From assembly GCF_040958695.1 (NCBI RefSeq), contig NZ_CP162599.1:1-64000 (forward strand): a stretch of DNA of 64,000 nucleotides. Direction: 5' to 3'. The translations under genes and the position numbers were made by a program. The notes beneath the pieces were generated by a model. That model was not told the DNA's origin and did not search any database. It saw nothing but the letters and a program-made list of their open reading frames with translations. Origin of the DNA: Ornithinibacillus sp. 4-3 (lineage in GTDB: Bacteria > Bacillota > Bacilli > Bacillales > Amphibacillaceae). Positions 13,545 through 23,872 of the stretch are shown here, one piece after another. How positions within the stretch are numbered: position 1 is the stretch's first letter; the number at the start of each line of letters is the position of its first letter.

Positions 13545-14429
13545 ATGTCACTTACAAATTCTGAAAAAGTAAAAAAAGTATTTGAAGAAATGAAACGCGG
13601 TGGCGTTATTATGGACGTAATCAATGCTGAACAAGCAAAGATTGCTGAAGAAGCTGGGGCAATTGCTGTAATGGCGTTAGAGCGTGTTCCTTCTGATATT
13701 CGAAAAGAAGGTGGAGTTGCTCGTATGGCAAATCCGTCTATCGCAGAAGAAGTAATGAATGCTGTGTCTATTCCAGTAATGGCTAAAGCAAGAATTGGGC
13801 ATATTACAGAAGCACGTGTGCTTGAAGCAATGGGTGTTGATTATATTGATGAGAGTGAAGTATTAAGTCCAGCAGATGATGTATATCATATTAATAAATC
13901 TGATTTCACTGTTCCATATGTATGTGGAGCACGTAATTTAGGAGAAGCAACACGTCGTATTGGCGAAGGTGCTGTTATGTTACGTACTAAAGGTGAGCCT
14001 GGCACAGGGAATATTGTAGAAGCTGTTCGTCATTTACGTCAGATTCAAGCAGATATTAGAAGATTAGTTTCTATGTCTGAGGATGAAGTAATGGTATATG
14101 CTAGAGATCTAGCTGCACCATTTGAACTTTTAATGCAAATTCGTAAGGAAGGTCGTTTACCAGTAGTAAACTTTGCTGCAGGTGGAGTGGCTACACCAGC
14201 GGATGCTGGCTTAATGATGGAGTTAGGAGCTGATGGTGTATTCGTAGGTTCAGGTATTTTCAAATCTGAAAATCCGCAAAAATTTGCAAAAGCTATTGTT
14301 GAAGCTACAAAGAACTATCAAGATTATAAATTAATTGCCGAGCTTTCTAAAGATTTAGGTGCACCAATGAAAGGTATTGAAATGAGTGCTTTATCTGCTA
14401 GTGAATTGATGGCAGATCGCAGCCAATAA
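13545..14429 (+). CDS. pdxS: Pyridoxal 5'-phosphate synthase subunit PdxS
   Basis: PdxS makes PLP from ribose 5-phosphate, glyceraldehyde 3-phosphate and ammonia. The TIM barrel has the catalytic lysine in MAKARIGH and the motif DYIDESEVL; 294 residues is the exact family length. The ATG at 13545 follows aggggg. In most bacilli the glutaminase partner pdxT follows directly; here the next 350 bases hold only a T-box leader for serS. The ammonia-supplying partner must be elsewhere or missing. Confidence 0.97.
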   Translation: MSLTNSEKVKKVFEEMKRGGVIMDVINAEQAKIAEEAGAIAVMALERVPSDIRKEGGVARMANPSIAEEVMNAVSIPVMAKARIGHITEARVLEAMGVDYIDESEVLSPADDVYHINKSDFTVPYVCGARNLGEATRRIGEGAVMLRTKGEPGTGNIVEAVRHLRQIQADIRRLVSMSEDEVMVYARDLAAPFELLMQIRKEGRLPVVNFAAGGVATPADAGLMMELGADGVFVGSGIFKSENPQKFAKAIVEATKNYQDYKLIAELSKDLGAPMKGIEMSALSASELMADRSQ

Positions 14430-14514
14430 GAAATCTGTATATTTATTTATAATACGTAGTATAATAATATATATTTCAATAGTTATGATAGGAACTAGTA
14501 ATTATATAACTTTC

Positions 14515-14710
14515 TAAAGAGAGTCGATGTGTGGTGGAAATCGATGAAAGCATATAATGAATCCATCCTTGAACTGGTTTACTGAACAGATAATAGTAGG
14601 TAAGCCCGGTTTATTAACCGTTATAAATTTTGAGCAGGAAGATATTAATATCTTCAATTTGGGTGGCAACGCGGGCAAACTCTCGTCCCTTTTTAGGACG
14701 GGAGTTTTCT
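14515..14710 (+). promoter_or_regulatory. Serine T-box riboswitch upstream of serS
   Basis: The T-box core gggtggcaacgcggg lies at 14661-14675. The terminator stem ctctcgtcc (14680-14688) / ggacgggag (14696-14704) is followed by ttttcttg. Stem I shows a GGTG-type loop near 14532 and then the candidate specifier tcc (serine) at 14562-14564 followed by A. Uncharged tRNA-Ser should stabilise the antiterminator and switch on serS. The specifier assignment is inferred from spacing, not modelled. Confidence 0.88.
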
Positions 14711-14782
14711 TGCGTTTTTTTGTATATAAATATGCTGTTGTATTTTTTGCAACAGATATCAAAAAATAAAAGGGAGGCATAA

Positions 14783-16060
<1,278 letters not shown>

Positions 16061-16066
16061 TAGTAA

Positions 16067-16103
16067 AGCTCTCCATATTGCATAGTATGAGAGAGCTTTT
16101 TTA
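16067..16103 (+). terminator. Terminator of serS
   Basis: agctctc near 16068 pairs with gagagct ending near 16097, followed by tttttta. Confidence 0.8.
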
Positions 16104-16142
16104 TAGCTATACTAGATGAAATAAATATAATAAAAAGAGTTG

Positions 16143-16171
16143 TTGACATTTAAAAAGTAATATTGTATATT
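16143..16171 (+). promoter_or_regulatory. Sigma-A promoter of tRNA-Ser
   Basis: ttgaca (16143-16148), a 17-base spacer and tatatt (16166-16171) lie about 31 bases before the mature tRNA 5' end. Confidence 0.8.
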
Positions 16172-16201
16172 ATTTTATGTGCTTCATTTTCATATACATA
16201 C

Positions 16202-16294
16202 GGAGGAATACCCAAGTCTGGTTGAAGGGGTCGGTCTTGAAAACCGAAAGGGGTGTCAAAGCCCGCGGGGGTTCGAATCCCTCTTCCTCCTCCA
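16202..16294 (+). tRNA. tRNA-Ser(UGA)
   Basis: The acceptor stem ggaggaa pairs with ttcctcc (16284-16290). The anticodon arm is tcggt-cttgaaa-accga, giving anticodon TGA. It has a long class II variable arm, the T-loop ttcgaat and an encoded CCA (16292-16294). The base before CCA is T, whereas Bacillus tRNA-Ser normally has G at this discriminator position. A hairpin terminator follows. Confidence 0.96.
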
Positions 16295-16314
16295 TTTTAA
16301 TATTTAACAATTTA

Positions 16315-16340
16315 AACCGTTACATTGTAGCGGTTTTTTT
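16315..16340 (+). terminator. Terminator of tRNA-Ser
   Basis: aaccg (16315-16319) pairs with cggtt (16331-16335), extended by tac/gta, followed by ttttt. Confidence 0.8.
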
Positions 16341-16421
16341 ATAAGGAAGAAAGAAGTTTAACTAACTTGAATCACCCCAAAGAATGGGGAGTAATCTTTA
16401 CGCTTTTCTTTCTTCAACCTC

Positions 16422-16450
16422 TTGACTTTTCGGGGGGTAAAGGATATATT
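16422..16450 (+). promoter_or_regulatory. Sigma-A promoter of the proC T-box transcript
   Basis: ttgact (16422-16427), a 17-base spacer and tatatt (16445-16450) precede the T-box leader. Confidence 0.7.
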
Positions 16451-16456
16451 ACGAAC

Positions 16457-16710
16457 AATATCATTAATTTATATAGCGATGAACAGACCAGTAAATTATC
16501 GTTTAGCAAAAGAGAGTGGAATTCAGCGGCTGAAAGATTCCATAGCAATAAACATAATTGAACCTACCTGGGAGCAGTTAGGAAAAAGCTAACCGCAGTG
16601 CAGACTGCGTTATCAAATAATGAGTGGACATATTAGATGTCAAATTAGGTGGTACCACGGAAATAGTCTCATTCCGTCCTTTTATTTAAGGATGGGATGA
16701 GTTTTTTTAT
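16457..16710 (+). promoter_or_regulatory. Proline T-box riboswitch upstream of proC
   Basis: The T-box core aggtggtaccacgg is at 16647-16660. The terminator stem ctcattccgtcc (16668-16679) / ggatgggatgag (16690-16701) is followed by seven T. Stem I shows a GGCTG loop near 16528 and the candidate specifier cct (proline) at 16563-16565 followed by A. The specifier agrees with the downstream gene, proC. Structure was judged by eye. A 64-codon open frame at 16367-16561 runs into this leader and is not a gene. Confidence 0.88.
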
Positions 16711-16757
16711 GTGAAAAAATAAATTATTCATATAAATGAAAAAGGAGATCGAGTTCA

Positions 16758-17582
16758 TTGTTTAATAAAATAGCCTTTATTGGCGCAGGATCGATGACGG
16801 AAGCAATCATTTCTGGAATGCTTAATAAGAACTTTTTAGATAGTAAACAAATTCATGTGATAAATAAAAATAATAAAGAACGATTAGATTATCTTTCCGA
16901 GCATTTTAAAATTAACTGTGTACAGGAAAAATCAGCTTTAATAAAAGATGCTGATATTATTGTGCTTTCTATGAAACCTTATGATTTAAAAGAGGCACTT
17001 TTGACATATAAGGAAATGATTAAAGAGAACCAGTTAATTATTTCTGTTGTAGCTGGTATATCTACAACCTATATATCAACATTGCTTGGTAATGATGCCC
17101 CAGTCATTCGAGCGATGCCAAATACATCGGCTTCCATTGGTTATGCTGCGACTGCAGTTGCAAAAGGAAGCTATGCTACAGATAACCATCTCCAGGCTAG
17201 TATAGAATTATTCCAAACTATTGGTACGACTGTTGTAAGCAAAGAAGAAGATTTACATGCAGTAACTGCTGTATCAGGAAGTGGCCCTGCATATGTTTAT
17301 TATCTTGTAGAAGCTATGGAGCAAGCAGCAGTAGAAATAGGATTAAATAAAGAAACTGCGATGGATTTAATTGTTCAAACAGTAATAGGTGCTGGTGAGA
17401 TGTTAAAACAGTCTGGGGAATCAGCAGCTACCTTAAGAAAGAAAGTAACAAGCCCTTCTGGAACTACAGAATCAGGTGTTAAAACATTACAAAAGCATGG
17501 TTTTGCTGAATCGATTATTGAATGTATTAAAAGTGCACAAGCAAGATCAATAGAATTGGGAAAAGAAGCTCAAGAAAAATAA
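16758..17582 (+). CDS. proC: Pyrroline-5-carboxylate reductase
   Basis: ProC reduces pyrroline-5-carboxylate to proline with NAD(P)H. The N-terminal Rossmann fold starts IAFIGAGSMTEAII; the C-terminal dimerisation domain carries AVSGSGPAYVYYLVEAM and the family signature near KVTSPSGTTESGV. It has 274 residues. The TTG at 16758 is preceded by aaaggagatc and is the only fitting start. It is controlled by a proline T-box, so expression should rise when proline is short. It converges on yaaH across a shared terminator. Confidence 0.96.
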   Translation: MFNKIAFIGAGSMTEAIISGMLNKNFLDSKQIHVINKNNKERLDYLSEHFKINCVQEKSALIKDADIIVLSMKPYDLKEALLTYKEMIKENQLIISVVAGISTTYISTLLGNDAPVIRAMPNTSASIGYAATAVAKGSYATDNHLQASIELFQTIGTTVVSKEEDLHAVTAVSGSGPAYVYYLVEAMEQAAVEIGLNKETAMDLIVQTVIGAGEMLKQSGESAATLRKKVTSPSGTTESGVKTLQKHGFAESIIECIKSAQARSIELGKEAQEK

Positions 17583-17588
17583 TATTTT

Positions 17589-17632
17589 AAATAAACCAAC
17601 GGAGCTGTGCGATACGCTCCGTTGGTTTATTT
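17589..17632. terminator. Bidirectional terminator between proC and yaaH
   Basis: A perfect 17-base stem, aaataaaccaacggagc (17589-17605) with its complement (17616-17632), has a 10-base loop. A- and T-rich flanks let it work on both strands for the converging genes. Confidence 0.9.
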
Positions 17633-18917
17633 AAATTTTTCTTATCGTAAAATTATCTCCCAAAAGAAGCCAATTTTGCGGGAACGCTAAGCCTAGTTTC
17701 CAATAGGCAATACCTCGTAGTTGCTTTTCTTTAATTAAATCAAATTTAGCTTGAATAGATCGAGCATCTTCAAACCATACTTCATGTATTCTCCCTTGCT
17801 GATCTGTATATTTAAAAAACGGTGCTTGTGCTACATAATCATACTGAATTTCAGCTCGAAATTGGCGAGCGATATCAATTGCTTGCTGTGGACTAATGGC
17901 TCGTGCTAATTCTCCGCCAGGAACAAATGGAAGTGTCCAGTCATATCCATAGAGGTTTTGCCCTAATAGAATTTTATCAGCTGGGATTTCAGTTAAGGCG
18001 TAATCCACGACTCTTCTGACTTGATCAATCGGGGATACTGGTAAAGGTGGTCCAGCACTATAACCCCACTCATAAGTCATTAAAACAACGAAATCAGCAA
18101 TTTCTCCGTGCGCTTTATAATCATGTGCCTCATATAATAAACCTTCTTGTGTCGCGCTTGTTTTAGGTGCTAGCGCTGTAGACATTAATAAACCCGCCTG
18201 TGAAAGGCGATCCTTTGCTTTACGTAAAAAGAGATTGTATGCTTCCCGGTCCTCAGGTTGAATAAATTCAAAGTCGAAATGTACTTCTCGAAACTCATTA
18301 GTTAAGGCAGTATTGACAATTTGATCAAGTAAATTATTTTGGACTGCTTGCACAGTTAAAATAATATGAATTAATTCTGTACTAAATGAGCCCTCTTCAA
18401 TATTTGTGATAGCCATTGACATAGCTGTTTTATTTGCTGTTGCAATTTGTTTAAGATTATTTTGTGGGGGAGAATTTAATGTGCCATCCCTGTTCATTGT
18501 GTAACTAAATAAGGATAAAAAAGTTAATTTTGGTGATGTTTTCTCAACCGCATTTTTTAGTATTTCTGATACACTATCTCCCATAGGCTCTACATATCCT
18601 AGTGATGTAATTTCGCTTTTAGGAAGCGGCGGAATATATAAACGCATACCAACTTGTAATGTTTGATTCATGGAAATATGATTAATGGCTGCTAATTGTG
18701 CTGGGGAAATTCCAAATTTTTGTGCTATCATTGTTAATGTATCATTTGGTTGAATGAAGTAAAATTGTCCTATGATGGGGATAACTAATGTTTGACCAAC
18801 AACCAATTGATCAGGTGTAGCTAATTCATTAGCCGTAATCAGTGTATCGACTGCTACATGATATGTACGAGCAATGTTGTATAGACTATCGCCACTTTGA
18901 ACAACATGAATTTGCAA
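17631..18917 (-). CDS. yaaH: Spore peptidoglycan hydrolase YaaH (SleL-like, LysM + GH18)
   Basis: The protein begins with two LysM repeats (about residues 2-45 and 51-95; IHVVQSGDSLYNIA and YFIQPNDTLTMIA) that bind cortex peptidoglycan. A glycoside hydrolase 18 domain follows to the end, with the acidic motif VHFDFEF. YaaH/SleL acts as an N-acetylglucosaminidase on cortex fragments during germination. There is no signal peptide, normal for mother-cell-made coat enzymes. The TTG start follows ggagggg on the reverse strand. It has 428 residues, as in Bacillus. Confidence 0.93.
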   Translation of the reverse strand: MQIHVVQSGDSLYNIARTYHVAVDTLITANELATPDQLVVGQTLVIPIIGQFYFIQPNDTLTMIAQKFGISPAQLAAINHISMNQTLQVGMRLYIPPLPKSEITSLGYVEPMGDSVSEILKNAVEKTSPKLTFLSLFSYTMNRDGTLNSPPQNNLKQIATANKTAMSMAITNIEEGSFSTELIHIILTVQAVQNNLLDQIVNTALTNEFREVHFDFEFIQPEDREAYNLFLRKAKDRLSQAGLLMSTALAPKTSATQEGLLYEAHDYKAHGEIADFVVLMTYEWGYSAGPPLPVSPIDQVRRVVDYALTEIPADKILLGQNLYGYDWTLPFVPGGELARAISPQQAIDIARQFRAEIQYDYVAQAPFFKYTDQQGRIHEVWFEDARSIQAKFDLIKEKQLRGIAYWKLGLAFPQNWLLLGDNFTIRKI

Positions 18918-19012
18918 ATGATACCCCTCCTTATTTTAGTAGGTATATATAATTTATGAGTTGAAGCACTTAAATATGATGAATTGATTAAAAATGACAA
19001 AGGCTGATTATA

Positions 19013-19504
19013 ATGGATAAACATTTTATGCGCGTGGCATTAGAAGAAGCAAAGAAAGCATTAGCAATTAACGAGGTTCCAATTGGTGCCGTGATTGTGT
19101 ATGGTAATGAAATTATTGCAACAGGCTATAACCAACGAGAAACATCACAATTATCCTTATCACATGCCGAGCTAATTGCAATAGAGAAGGCTAATCAGAA
19201 ATTAGGTACTTGGAGATTAGAGGATTGTACTTTATATGTGACACTAGAACCTTGTCAGATGTGTGCAGGAGCGATTGTTCAATCACGTATAAAACGTGTG
19301 GTTTTTGGTGCGTTAGACGGGAAAGCAGGCTGTGCAGGAAGTATTTTAAATATTTTAGAAGAGCCACGATTTAATCATCAGGTAGAGCTTACAAGCGGTG
19401 TTTTACAAGAGGAATGCAGTATGATATTAACTCAGTTTTTCCAAGAGTTAAGGAGCAAAAGGAAAAATCAAAACAAGAAAAGACAGTCAGATGAATTGCA
19501 ATAA
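19013..19504 (+). CDS. tadA: tRNA-specific adenosine deaminase TadA
   Basis: TadA deaminates A34 to inosine in tRNA-Arg(ACG). The zinc-dependent deaminase motifs are SHAELIAI (His ligand and catalytic Glu) and LEPCQMCAGAI (two Cys ligands). It has 163 residues, with a basic C-terminal tail (RSKRKNQNKKR). The ATG at 19013 follows aaagg. It sits beside SRP RNA, as in B. subtilis. Confidence 0.95.
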   Translation: MDKHFMRVALEEAKKALAINEVPIGAVIVYGNEIIATGYNQRETSQLSLSHAELIAIEKANQKLGTWRLEDCTLYVTLEPCQMCAGAIVQSRIKRVVFGALDGKAGCAGSILNILEEPRFNHQVELTSGVLQEECSMILTQFFQELRSKRKNQNKKRQSDELQ

Positions 19505-19535
19505 CTAGAATTTTTTGGAAGAGATGAGATCTTCA

Positions 19536-19564
19536 TTGCATTATCTTTGGAAAAAAGATATAAT
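19536..19564 (+). promoter_or_regulatory. Sigma-A promoter of SRP RNA
   Basis: ttgcat (19536-19541), 17 bases, tataat (19559-19564). The expected start falls on the RNA 5' end near 19570. Confidence 0.82.
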
Positions 19565-19569
19565 ATAAA

Positions 19570-19841
19570 TTGTCGCGCTAGGTGGGGAGGTAGCGGTGCC
19601 CTGTACTTGCAATCCGCTGTAGCGAGGCTGAATTCCCATCCGAGGTGAGTCGTCTGTAGGGACTGCCTTAAGGAATTGGTGTTGACGTTCAGGTCCTACG
19701 CAATAGGAACCCATGAACCCTGTCAGGTCCGGAAGGAAGCAGCAGTAAGTGGTCATTTCTGTGTGCCGTAGGGTTGCCTAAACCGAGCCATGAACTTAAG
19801 TAACGCTTGGGGTCTTCACATCGACGATGGGTGCGCGGCAA
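19570..19841 (+). ncRNA. ffs: Signal recognition particle RNA, large bacillar type (scr)
   Basis: About 272 bases. The 5' end ttgtcgcgc pairs with the 3' end gcgcggcaa. The conserved helix 8 region reads cctgtcaggtccggaaggaagcag, in two parts cctgtcaggtcc and ggaaggaagcag, typical of SRP RNA. The length and the Alu-like domain match the scRNA of Bacillus, not the short 4.5S form. It binds Ffh and targets nascent membrane proteins. In B. subtilis dnaX follows directly; here about 6 kb of reverse-strand genes intervene. Confidence 0.95.
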
Positions 19842-19864
19842 ATATCATAAAAATAATCAATTAT

Positions 19865-19905
19865 AACATTATCCAAGTTTTGTTCTTGTGATAATGTTTT
19901 TTTAT
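19865..19905 (+). terminator. Terminator of SRP RNA
   Basis: aacattatc (19865-19873) pairs with gataatgtt (19890-19898), with an inner caag/cttg pairing, followed by a T-rich run. Confidence 0.8.
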
Positions 19906-20000
19906 TTAATGTAACATTTTAAGGAATTCTTTTATCTTGATGGAGGATATTGAACCATCAAGATACTATATAGTTTATTTCAATAGCTTTCTAAAGAAAG

Positions 20001-20047
20001 ATCCCCCTAAGGCAAACAGATTTTTAATCTGTCTACTTTAGGGGGAG
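20001..20047 (-). terminator. Terminator of the first binding-protein gene
   Basis: The outer stem ccccctaa near 20003 pairs with ttaggggg near 20038, and the inner stem is acagatt/aatctgt. It lies just past the stop of the reverse-strand gene at 20066; T-richness on the reverse strand supports that direction. Confidence 0.75.
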
Positions 20048-20065
20048 TTTTCTTGTTTTTGGTAT

Positions 20066-21676
20066 TTAATCAGTAAAATATGCGTTCCAGAATACTGGTC
20101 CAGAGAAAGCTGAAATGCCTTCCATGTTATTTCTATGAGCATATAAGCTATTAAAGCCGCCAATATTAACGATTGGGAGTAGCTCTTCCCACGCATAACC
20201 TTGTAGATTATCCCATAGCTCTTGAGCTTCTTCTAAAGTAGGTGCTGTTTCAATAGCTTGCATATCTTCAATGACTTTCGGATCGCCAACCCCACCTGCA
20301 AATGAAGGGCTTAGTGCTATCAATTGTGGTGGTGTACTGACTGTTGATGATGATGAGAGTAAAACATCCCATTCTTCAAGACCTTGAGTGGCTTTTTCGT
20401 TAAAAGTTGGCCAATCATAAACATCTAGAACAGCATTGATTCCAATGTTTGTCAGTTGGTCATGAACTACAACAGCAGCATTATAGTGATAGTCGTAATC
20501 TCGGGTTGCCATGATTCTGATCTCTTCACCGTTGTAACCCGCTTCTTCTAAATATTGTTTCGCTAATTCTTGATCATCCATGTTATAAAATTCATTTCCT
20601 GCAGTACTTGCCCAGTTTACGATATTGACATCCATATAGCCGGAGTCAAGCCAGAAAAAGTCTTGATTCGGAAAGGCCGCCATCATAATTTCTTCATTGT
20701 TTAATGCCGCATTAATCGCTTGTCTTATTTTGTAATCCTTGGTTATGCCATAGTTTTTATTATAAAGTAAAAATTCATTGGCTGACGGTGTAAGGATTGA
20801 ATGAATATCAGGATGACTCTCTAATTGATCATAACTGTCATAAGGTAAATTATAAGCAAAATCGTATTCGCCTGTTTGTAAGCCAGCTAAACGAGTGGAT
20901 GCATCTGGAACGATATAAAAGTAGACATCATCAAAATGAGCGACTTTTTTACCAGCTAATCCACTTGCTTCATCTTCTACAGGCTGATAATCTTCAAATT
21001 TTGTAAAATGAATGTATTGATCTTGTTGCCATTCTACAAATTTGTAAGGACCTGTTCCAATATAGTCATCTATTCCTTCAGGAGGTGCTGCCTCCACGAC
21101 TTCCTTAGGCATAATTACTGCAGCCATCTTGGCTGAGGCTAATGTATCTAATGTCAAAGAAGAAGATTCAGTAAGTTCTAAAACAACCGTATAATCGTCT
21201 GTAGCAGTCCATGTTGCTCCTTCAAAAATAGAACCTGTAATCGTCGATTTTTCTAACCAATATTCCATGGATGCGATGACATCTTCAGAGGTCATTTCTT
21301 TTTCGTTATGAAAAGAAACACCTTCTCTTAATTTAAATGTATACACCTTACTATCTTCGCTGACATCAACAGACTCAGCAAGCATAGGAACTGCTTGATA
21401 ATTCTCATCTGTTGTTAAAAGTGTTTCAAACATCATTCTAGTTGTGTCTCTCGTTGATGTAGCAGGTGTTGATGGTGCATCTAAATTTGGAGGTTGTCCA
21501 TCTAGAGCAATTTTTAATGTTCCACCTTCTACATCTTCTCTGCTTATCTTGTTTCCTTTACTAGTTGTATTATCTGATTGGTCTGTATTGTTTTGATCCT
21601 TATTAGAGCTACATGCTGTTAATGTAAGGATTAAACCAAGTAACATAACAAATAATACATTCTTAACTCGTCTCAT
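20066..21676 (-). CDS. Oligopeptide-binding lipoprotein (family 5 solute-binding protein), copy 1
   Basis: A lipoprotein of 536 residues. Signal peptide MRRVKNVLFVMLLGLILTL is followed by lipobox LTAC, so Cys22 is lipidated. The remainder is a family 5 (OppA/DppA-type) periplasmic-style binding domain: TLKIALDGQPPNLDAP, YTFKLREGVSFHN, YIGTGPYKFVEW. Such proteins feed peptides or nickel to ABC importers. It is a close paralogue of the protein at 22136. Neither permease nor ATPase lies nearby, so the partner is unknown. The ATG at 21676 follows gaggaaaa; an in-frame TTG 15 bases upstream is too close to its ribosome site. It has its own promoter and terminator. Confidence 0.9.
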   Translation of the reverse strand: MRRVKNVLFVMLLGLILTLTACSSNKDQNNTDQSDNTTSKGNKISREDVEGGTLKIALDGQPPNLDAPSTPATSTRDTTRMMFETLLTTDENYQAVPMLAESVDVSEDSKVYTFKLREGVSFHNEKEMTSEDVIASMEYWLEKSTITGSIFEGATWTATDDYTVVLELTESSSLTLDTLASAKMAAVIMPKEVVEAAPPEGIDDYIGTGPYKFVEWQQDQYIHFTKFEDYQPVEDEASGLAGKKVAHFDDVYFYIVPDASTRLAGLQTGEYDFAYNLPYDSYDQLESHPDIHSILTPSANEFLLYNKNYGITKDYKIRQAINAALNNEEIMMAAFPNQDFFWLDSGYMDVNIVNWASTAGNEFYNMDDQELAKQYLEEAGYNGEEIRIMATRDYDYHYNAAVVVHDQLTNIGINAVLDVYDWPTFNEKATQGLEEWDVLLSSSSTVSTPPQLIALSPSFAGGVGDPKVIEDMQAIETAPTLEEAQELWDNLQGYAWEELLPIVNIGGFNSLYAHRNNMEGISAFSGPVFWNAYFTD

Positions 21677-21925
21677 CTCTGTTTTCCTCAATTCCTTATT
21701 TTAGTGATTTTTTCTCTTAGGTGTTATGTTTATCTTCTCAATTAGCCTCAATAAGAATGTCTCTTCTTTATTGGTCATCTACAATTAATTTTTACCCGCT
21801 GTCAGCGAAACATTAGAAAATCCTTAAGATTAAAGATTAAAAAGAAGCGGTAGTACAATTGAGATGATAGCAGAAAGTATCAATTCTATTTTAAGAGGAC
21901 GATTGGAATATTCACCTTTCTCTGT

Positions 21926-21953
21926 ATTATATACTATGGAGTTCCTAAATCAA
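21926..21953 (-). promoter_or_regulatory. Sigma-A promoter of binding-protein copy 1
   Basis: On the reverse strand: ttgatt (21953-21948), 16 bases, tataat (21931-21926). It implies a leader of about 240 bases before the start codon, in which I see no known riboswitch. Confidence 0.6.
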
Positions 21954-22017
21954 CGTCTGATAAAATGGACAATGCGCAAATACAAAATGTTAAGAAGTAG
22001 AAAGATAGAAAATTAAA

Positions 22018-22058
22018 ATCGCCCAATGGGAGTCAAATTCATTCTCACATTGGGCGAT
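22018..22058 (-). terminator. Terminator of binding-protein copy 2
   Basis: atcgcccaatg near 22018 pairs with cattgggcgat near 22048, extended by gag/ctc, with a T-rich tail on the reverse strand, about 80 bases past the stop at 22136. Confidence 0.8.
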
Positions 22059-22135
22059 GGGCTGTAAACCTTAGGTGAAATTCTTCTACTGAGAGGATAA
22101 CTAATCAATTAATGTTTAGCTTCCTACTCAATTAT

Positions 22136-23734
22136 TTAATCAGTGAAATATGCATTCCAGAATACTGGACCAGTGTATGCTGTTACACCTTCAACATTTG
22201 CTCTTAAACCGAATAAATTGTTATATCCACCAATGTTTACAATTGGCATTGTTTCTTCCCAAGAATAACCTTGTAGCTCATCCCAAAGCGCTTGTGCTTC
22301 TTCTAGGGTAGGAGCCGTTTCAATTTGTTTCATTAAATCTTGAGATTTCTCGTCATCTAGCCCACCAGCAAAAGTCGGACTTAATGCTAATAACTGTGGT
22401 GGAGTACTTACTGTAGAAGAGGATACTACGAAAATATCCCAATCTTCAAGTTTACTTTGCATTTTATCATTAAAGGTTGGCCAGTCATATACATCTAATA
22501 CAGCATTAATTCCAGCGTTTTTAAGTTGTTCATGAACAACAACACCAGCATTATAATGGTGATCATAATCACGAGTTACCATAATGCGCAGCTCTTCATT
22601 ATTATATCCAGCTTCTTTTAAATATTCTTTTGCTAAGTCTAAATCAGCAAGGTTGTAATGCTCACTACCAGCTTCACTTGCCCAGTTTGTCATATTTACA
22701 TCCATATAACCAGAATCTAACCAGTAAAAATCTGTGTTAGGGAAAGCAGCCATCATGATTTCTTCATTATCTAAAGCTGCATTAATAGCTTTTCTAATAT
22801 TAACATCTTCTGTAATTCCATGGTTTTTGTTAAAGTGAATAAATTCGTTTGCAGATGGTGTTAAAATAGTATCTAGGTCATCATTGCTTAATAATTGATC
22901 ATAGCTATCATAAGGCATACCAAATGCAAAATCATATTCTCCAGTTTGTAAACCAGCTAAACGAGTTGATGTATCTGGAACAATATAGAAGTAAATTTCA
23001 TCGAAATAAGCTACCTTTTTACCAGATAATCCACTTGCTTCTTCCTCTACTGCTTGATAATCATCAAATCTTTCAAATAAGATGTATTGATCTTGTTTCC
23101 ATTCAACAAATTTGTATGGACCAGTTCCAATATATTCATCTACACCTTCAGCAGGAGCAGATTCTACAACTTCTTTTGGCATAATTGCTGAAGCCATTTT
23201 TGCTGAAGCAATTGTATCTAATGTTAAAGAAGAAGATTCTTCTAATGTTAAAACAACTGTGTAATCATCTTGTGCTTCCCATGTTGCACCATTAAAGATA
23301 GTACCTGTAATCGTTGATTTTTCTAACCAGCGTTCCATAGAAGCGACTACATCTTCAGAAGTCATTTCTTTCCCATTATGGAATTTAACGCCTTCTCTTA
23401 ATTTAAATGTGTATACTTTACTATCGTCGCTAATGTCAATTTCTTCAGCTAGCATAGGTACTGCTTTATAGTCTGCATCTGTTGTAACAAGTGATTCGAA
23501 TATTAATCTTCCTGTATCTCTAGAAGCTGTTGCAGGAGTTGATGGGACATCCATATTAGGTGGTTGTGCATCTAGAGCAATTTTTAATACGCCACCTTCT
23601 TGTGGTTCACCAGCAGTATTATTATCTGAGCCGTTATTATCTCCATCATTATTGTTGTCATCTGAACTACATCCAACCAATGCAGCAATTAATACTAATA
23701 GTAGGATGAATAGTCCTTTTTTCATTGATTTCAT
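22136..23734 (-). CDS. Oligopeptide-binding lipoprotein (family 5 solute-binding protein), copy 2
   Basis: A lipoprotein of 532 residues with signal peptide MKSMKKGLFILLLVLIAAL and lipobox LVGC (Cys22), then a low-complexity Asp/Asn linker (DDNNNDGDNNGSDNN) and a family 5 binding domain. It aligns with the neighbour at 20066 along its whole length (EYIGTGPYKFVEWKQDQYI, YNAGVVVHEQLKNAGINAV), pointing to a tandem duplication. The ATG at 23734 follows gaggaatt; upstream in-frame codons give no signal peptide. Substrate is unknown. Repeat A1 separates it from the M20 peptidase gene. Confidence 0.9.
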   Translation of the reverse strand: MKSMKKGLFILLLVLIAALVGCSSDDNNNDGDNNGSDNNTAGEPQEGGVLKIALDAQPPNMDVPSTPATASRDTGRLIFESLVTTDADYKAVPMLAEEIDISDDSKVYTFKLREGVKFHNGKEMTSEDVVASMERWLEKSTITGTIFNGATWEAQDDYTVVLTLEESSSLTLDTIASAKMASAIMPKEVVESAPAEGVDEYIGTGPYKFVEWKQDQYILFERFDDYQAVEEEASGLSGKKVAYFDEIYFYIVPDTSTRLAGLQTGEYDFAFGMPYDSYDQLLSNDDLDTILTPSANEFIHFNKNHGITEDVNIRKAINAALDNEEIMMAAFPNTDFYWLDSGYMDVNMTNWASEAGSEHYNLADLDLAKEYLKEAGYNNEELRIMVTRDYDHHYNAGVVVHEQLKNAGINAVLDVYDWPTFNDKMQSKLEDWDIFVVSSSTVSTPPQLLALSPTFAGGLDDEKSQDLMKQIETAPTLEEAQALWDELQGYSWEETMPIVNIGGYNNLFGLRANVEGVTAYTGPVFWNAYFTD

Positions 23735-23792
23735 TTTATCTAATTCCTCACAATTCTTTCTTAGTTTGTCTATTTTTGATTCATATGATATC

Positions 23793-23814
23793 AATTCCGT
23801 CTATGACAGGAATT
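23793..23814. promoter_or_regulatory. Near-palindrome upstream of binding-protein copy 2
   Basis: aattccgtc-tat-gacaggaatt is an inverted repeat with one extra base, about 60 bases before the start codon. Its position suits an operator. No regulator can be named. Confidence 0.35.
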
Positions 23815-23872
23815 GGAAATGGGATGTGTGAAAATGCCAATCGAATAGACATCACTCCTTTAAAATTCCTTT

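Noticed and set aside
14557..14769. Small open frames on both strands in the serS leader
   Set aside because: They overlap the T-box core and terminator, have no ribosome site and no protein-like composition.
16367..16561. 64-codon frame upstream of proC
   Set aside because: It crosses the promoter and Stem I of the proline T-box and ends at the specifier.
19541..19756. Reverse-strand frame across SRP RNA
   Set aside because: The sequence is fully explained by the structured SRP RNA on the other strand.
23800..23870. Possible short peptide gene starting near 23863 on the reverse strand upstream of binding-protein copy 2
   Set aside because: aaaggagtg is only two bases from the ATG and the 23-residue product has no recognisable pattern.
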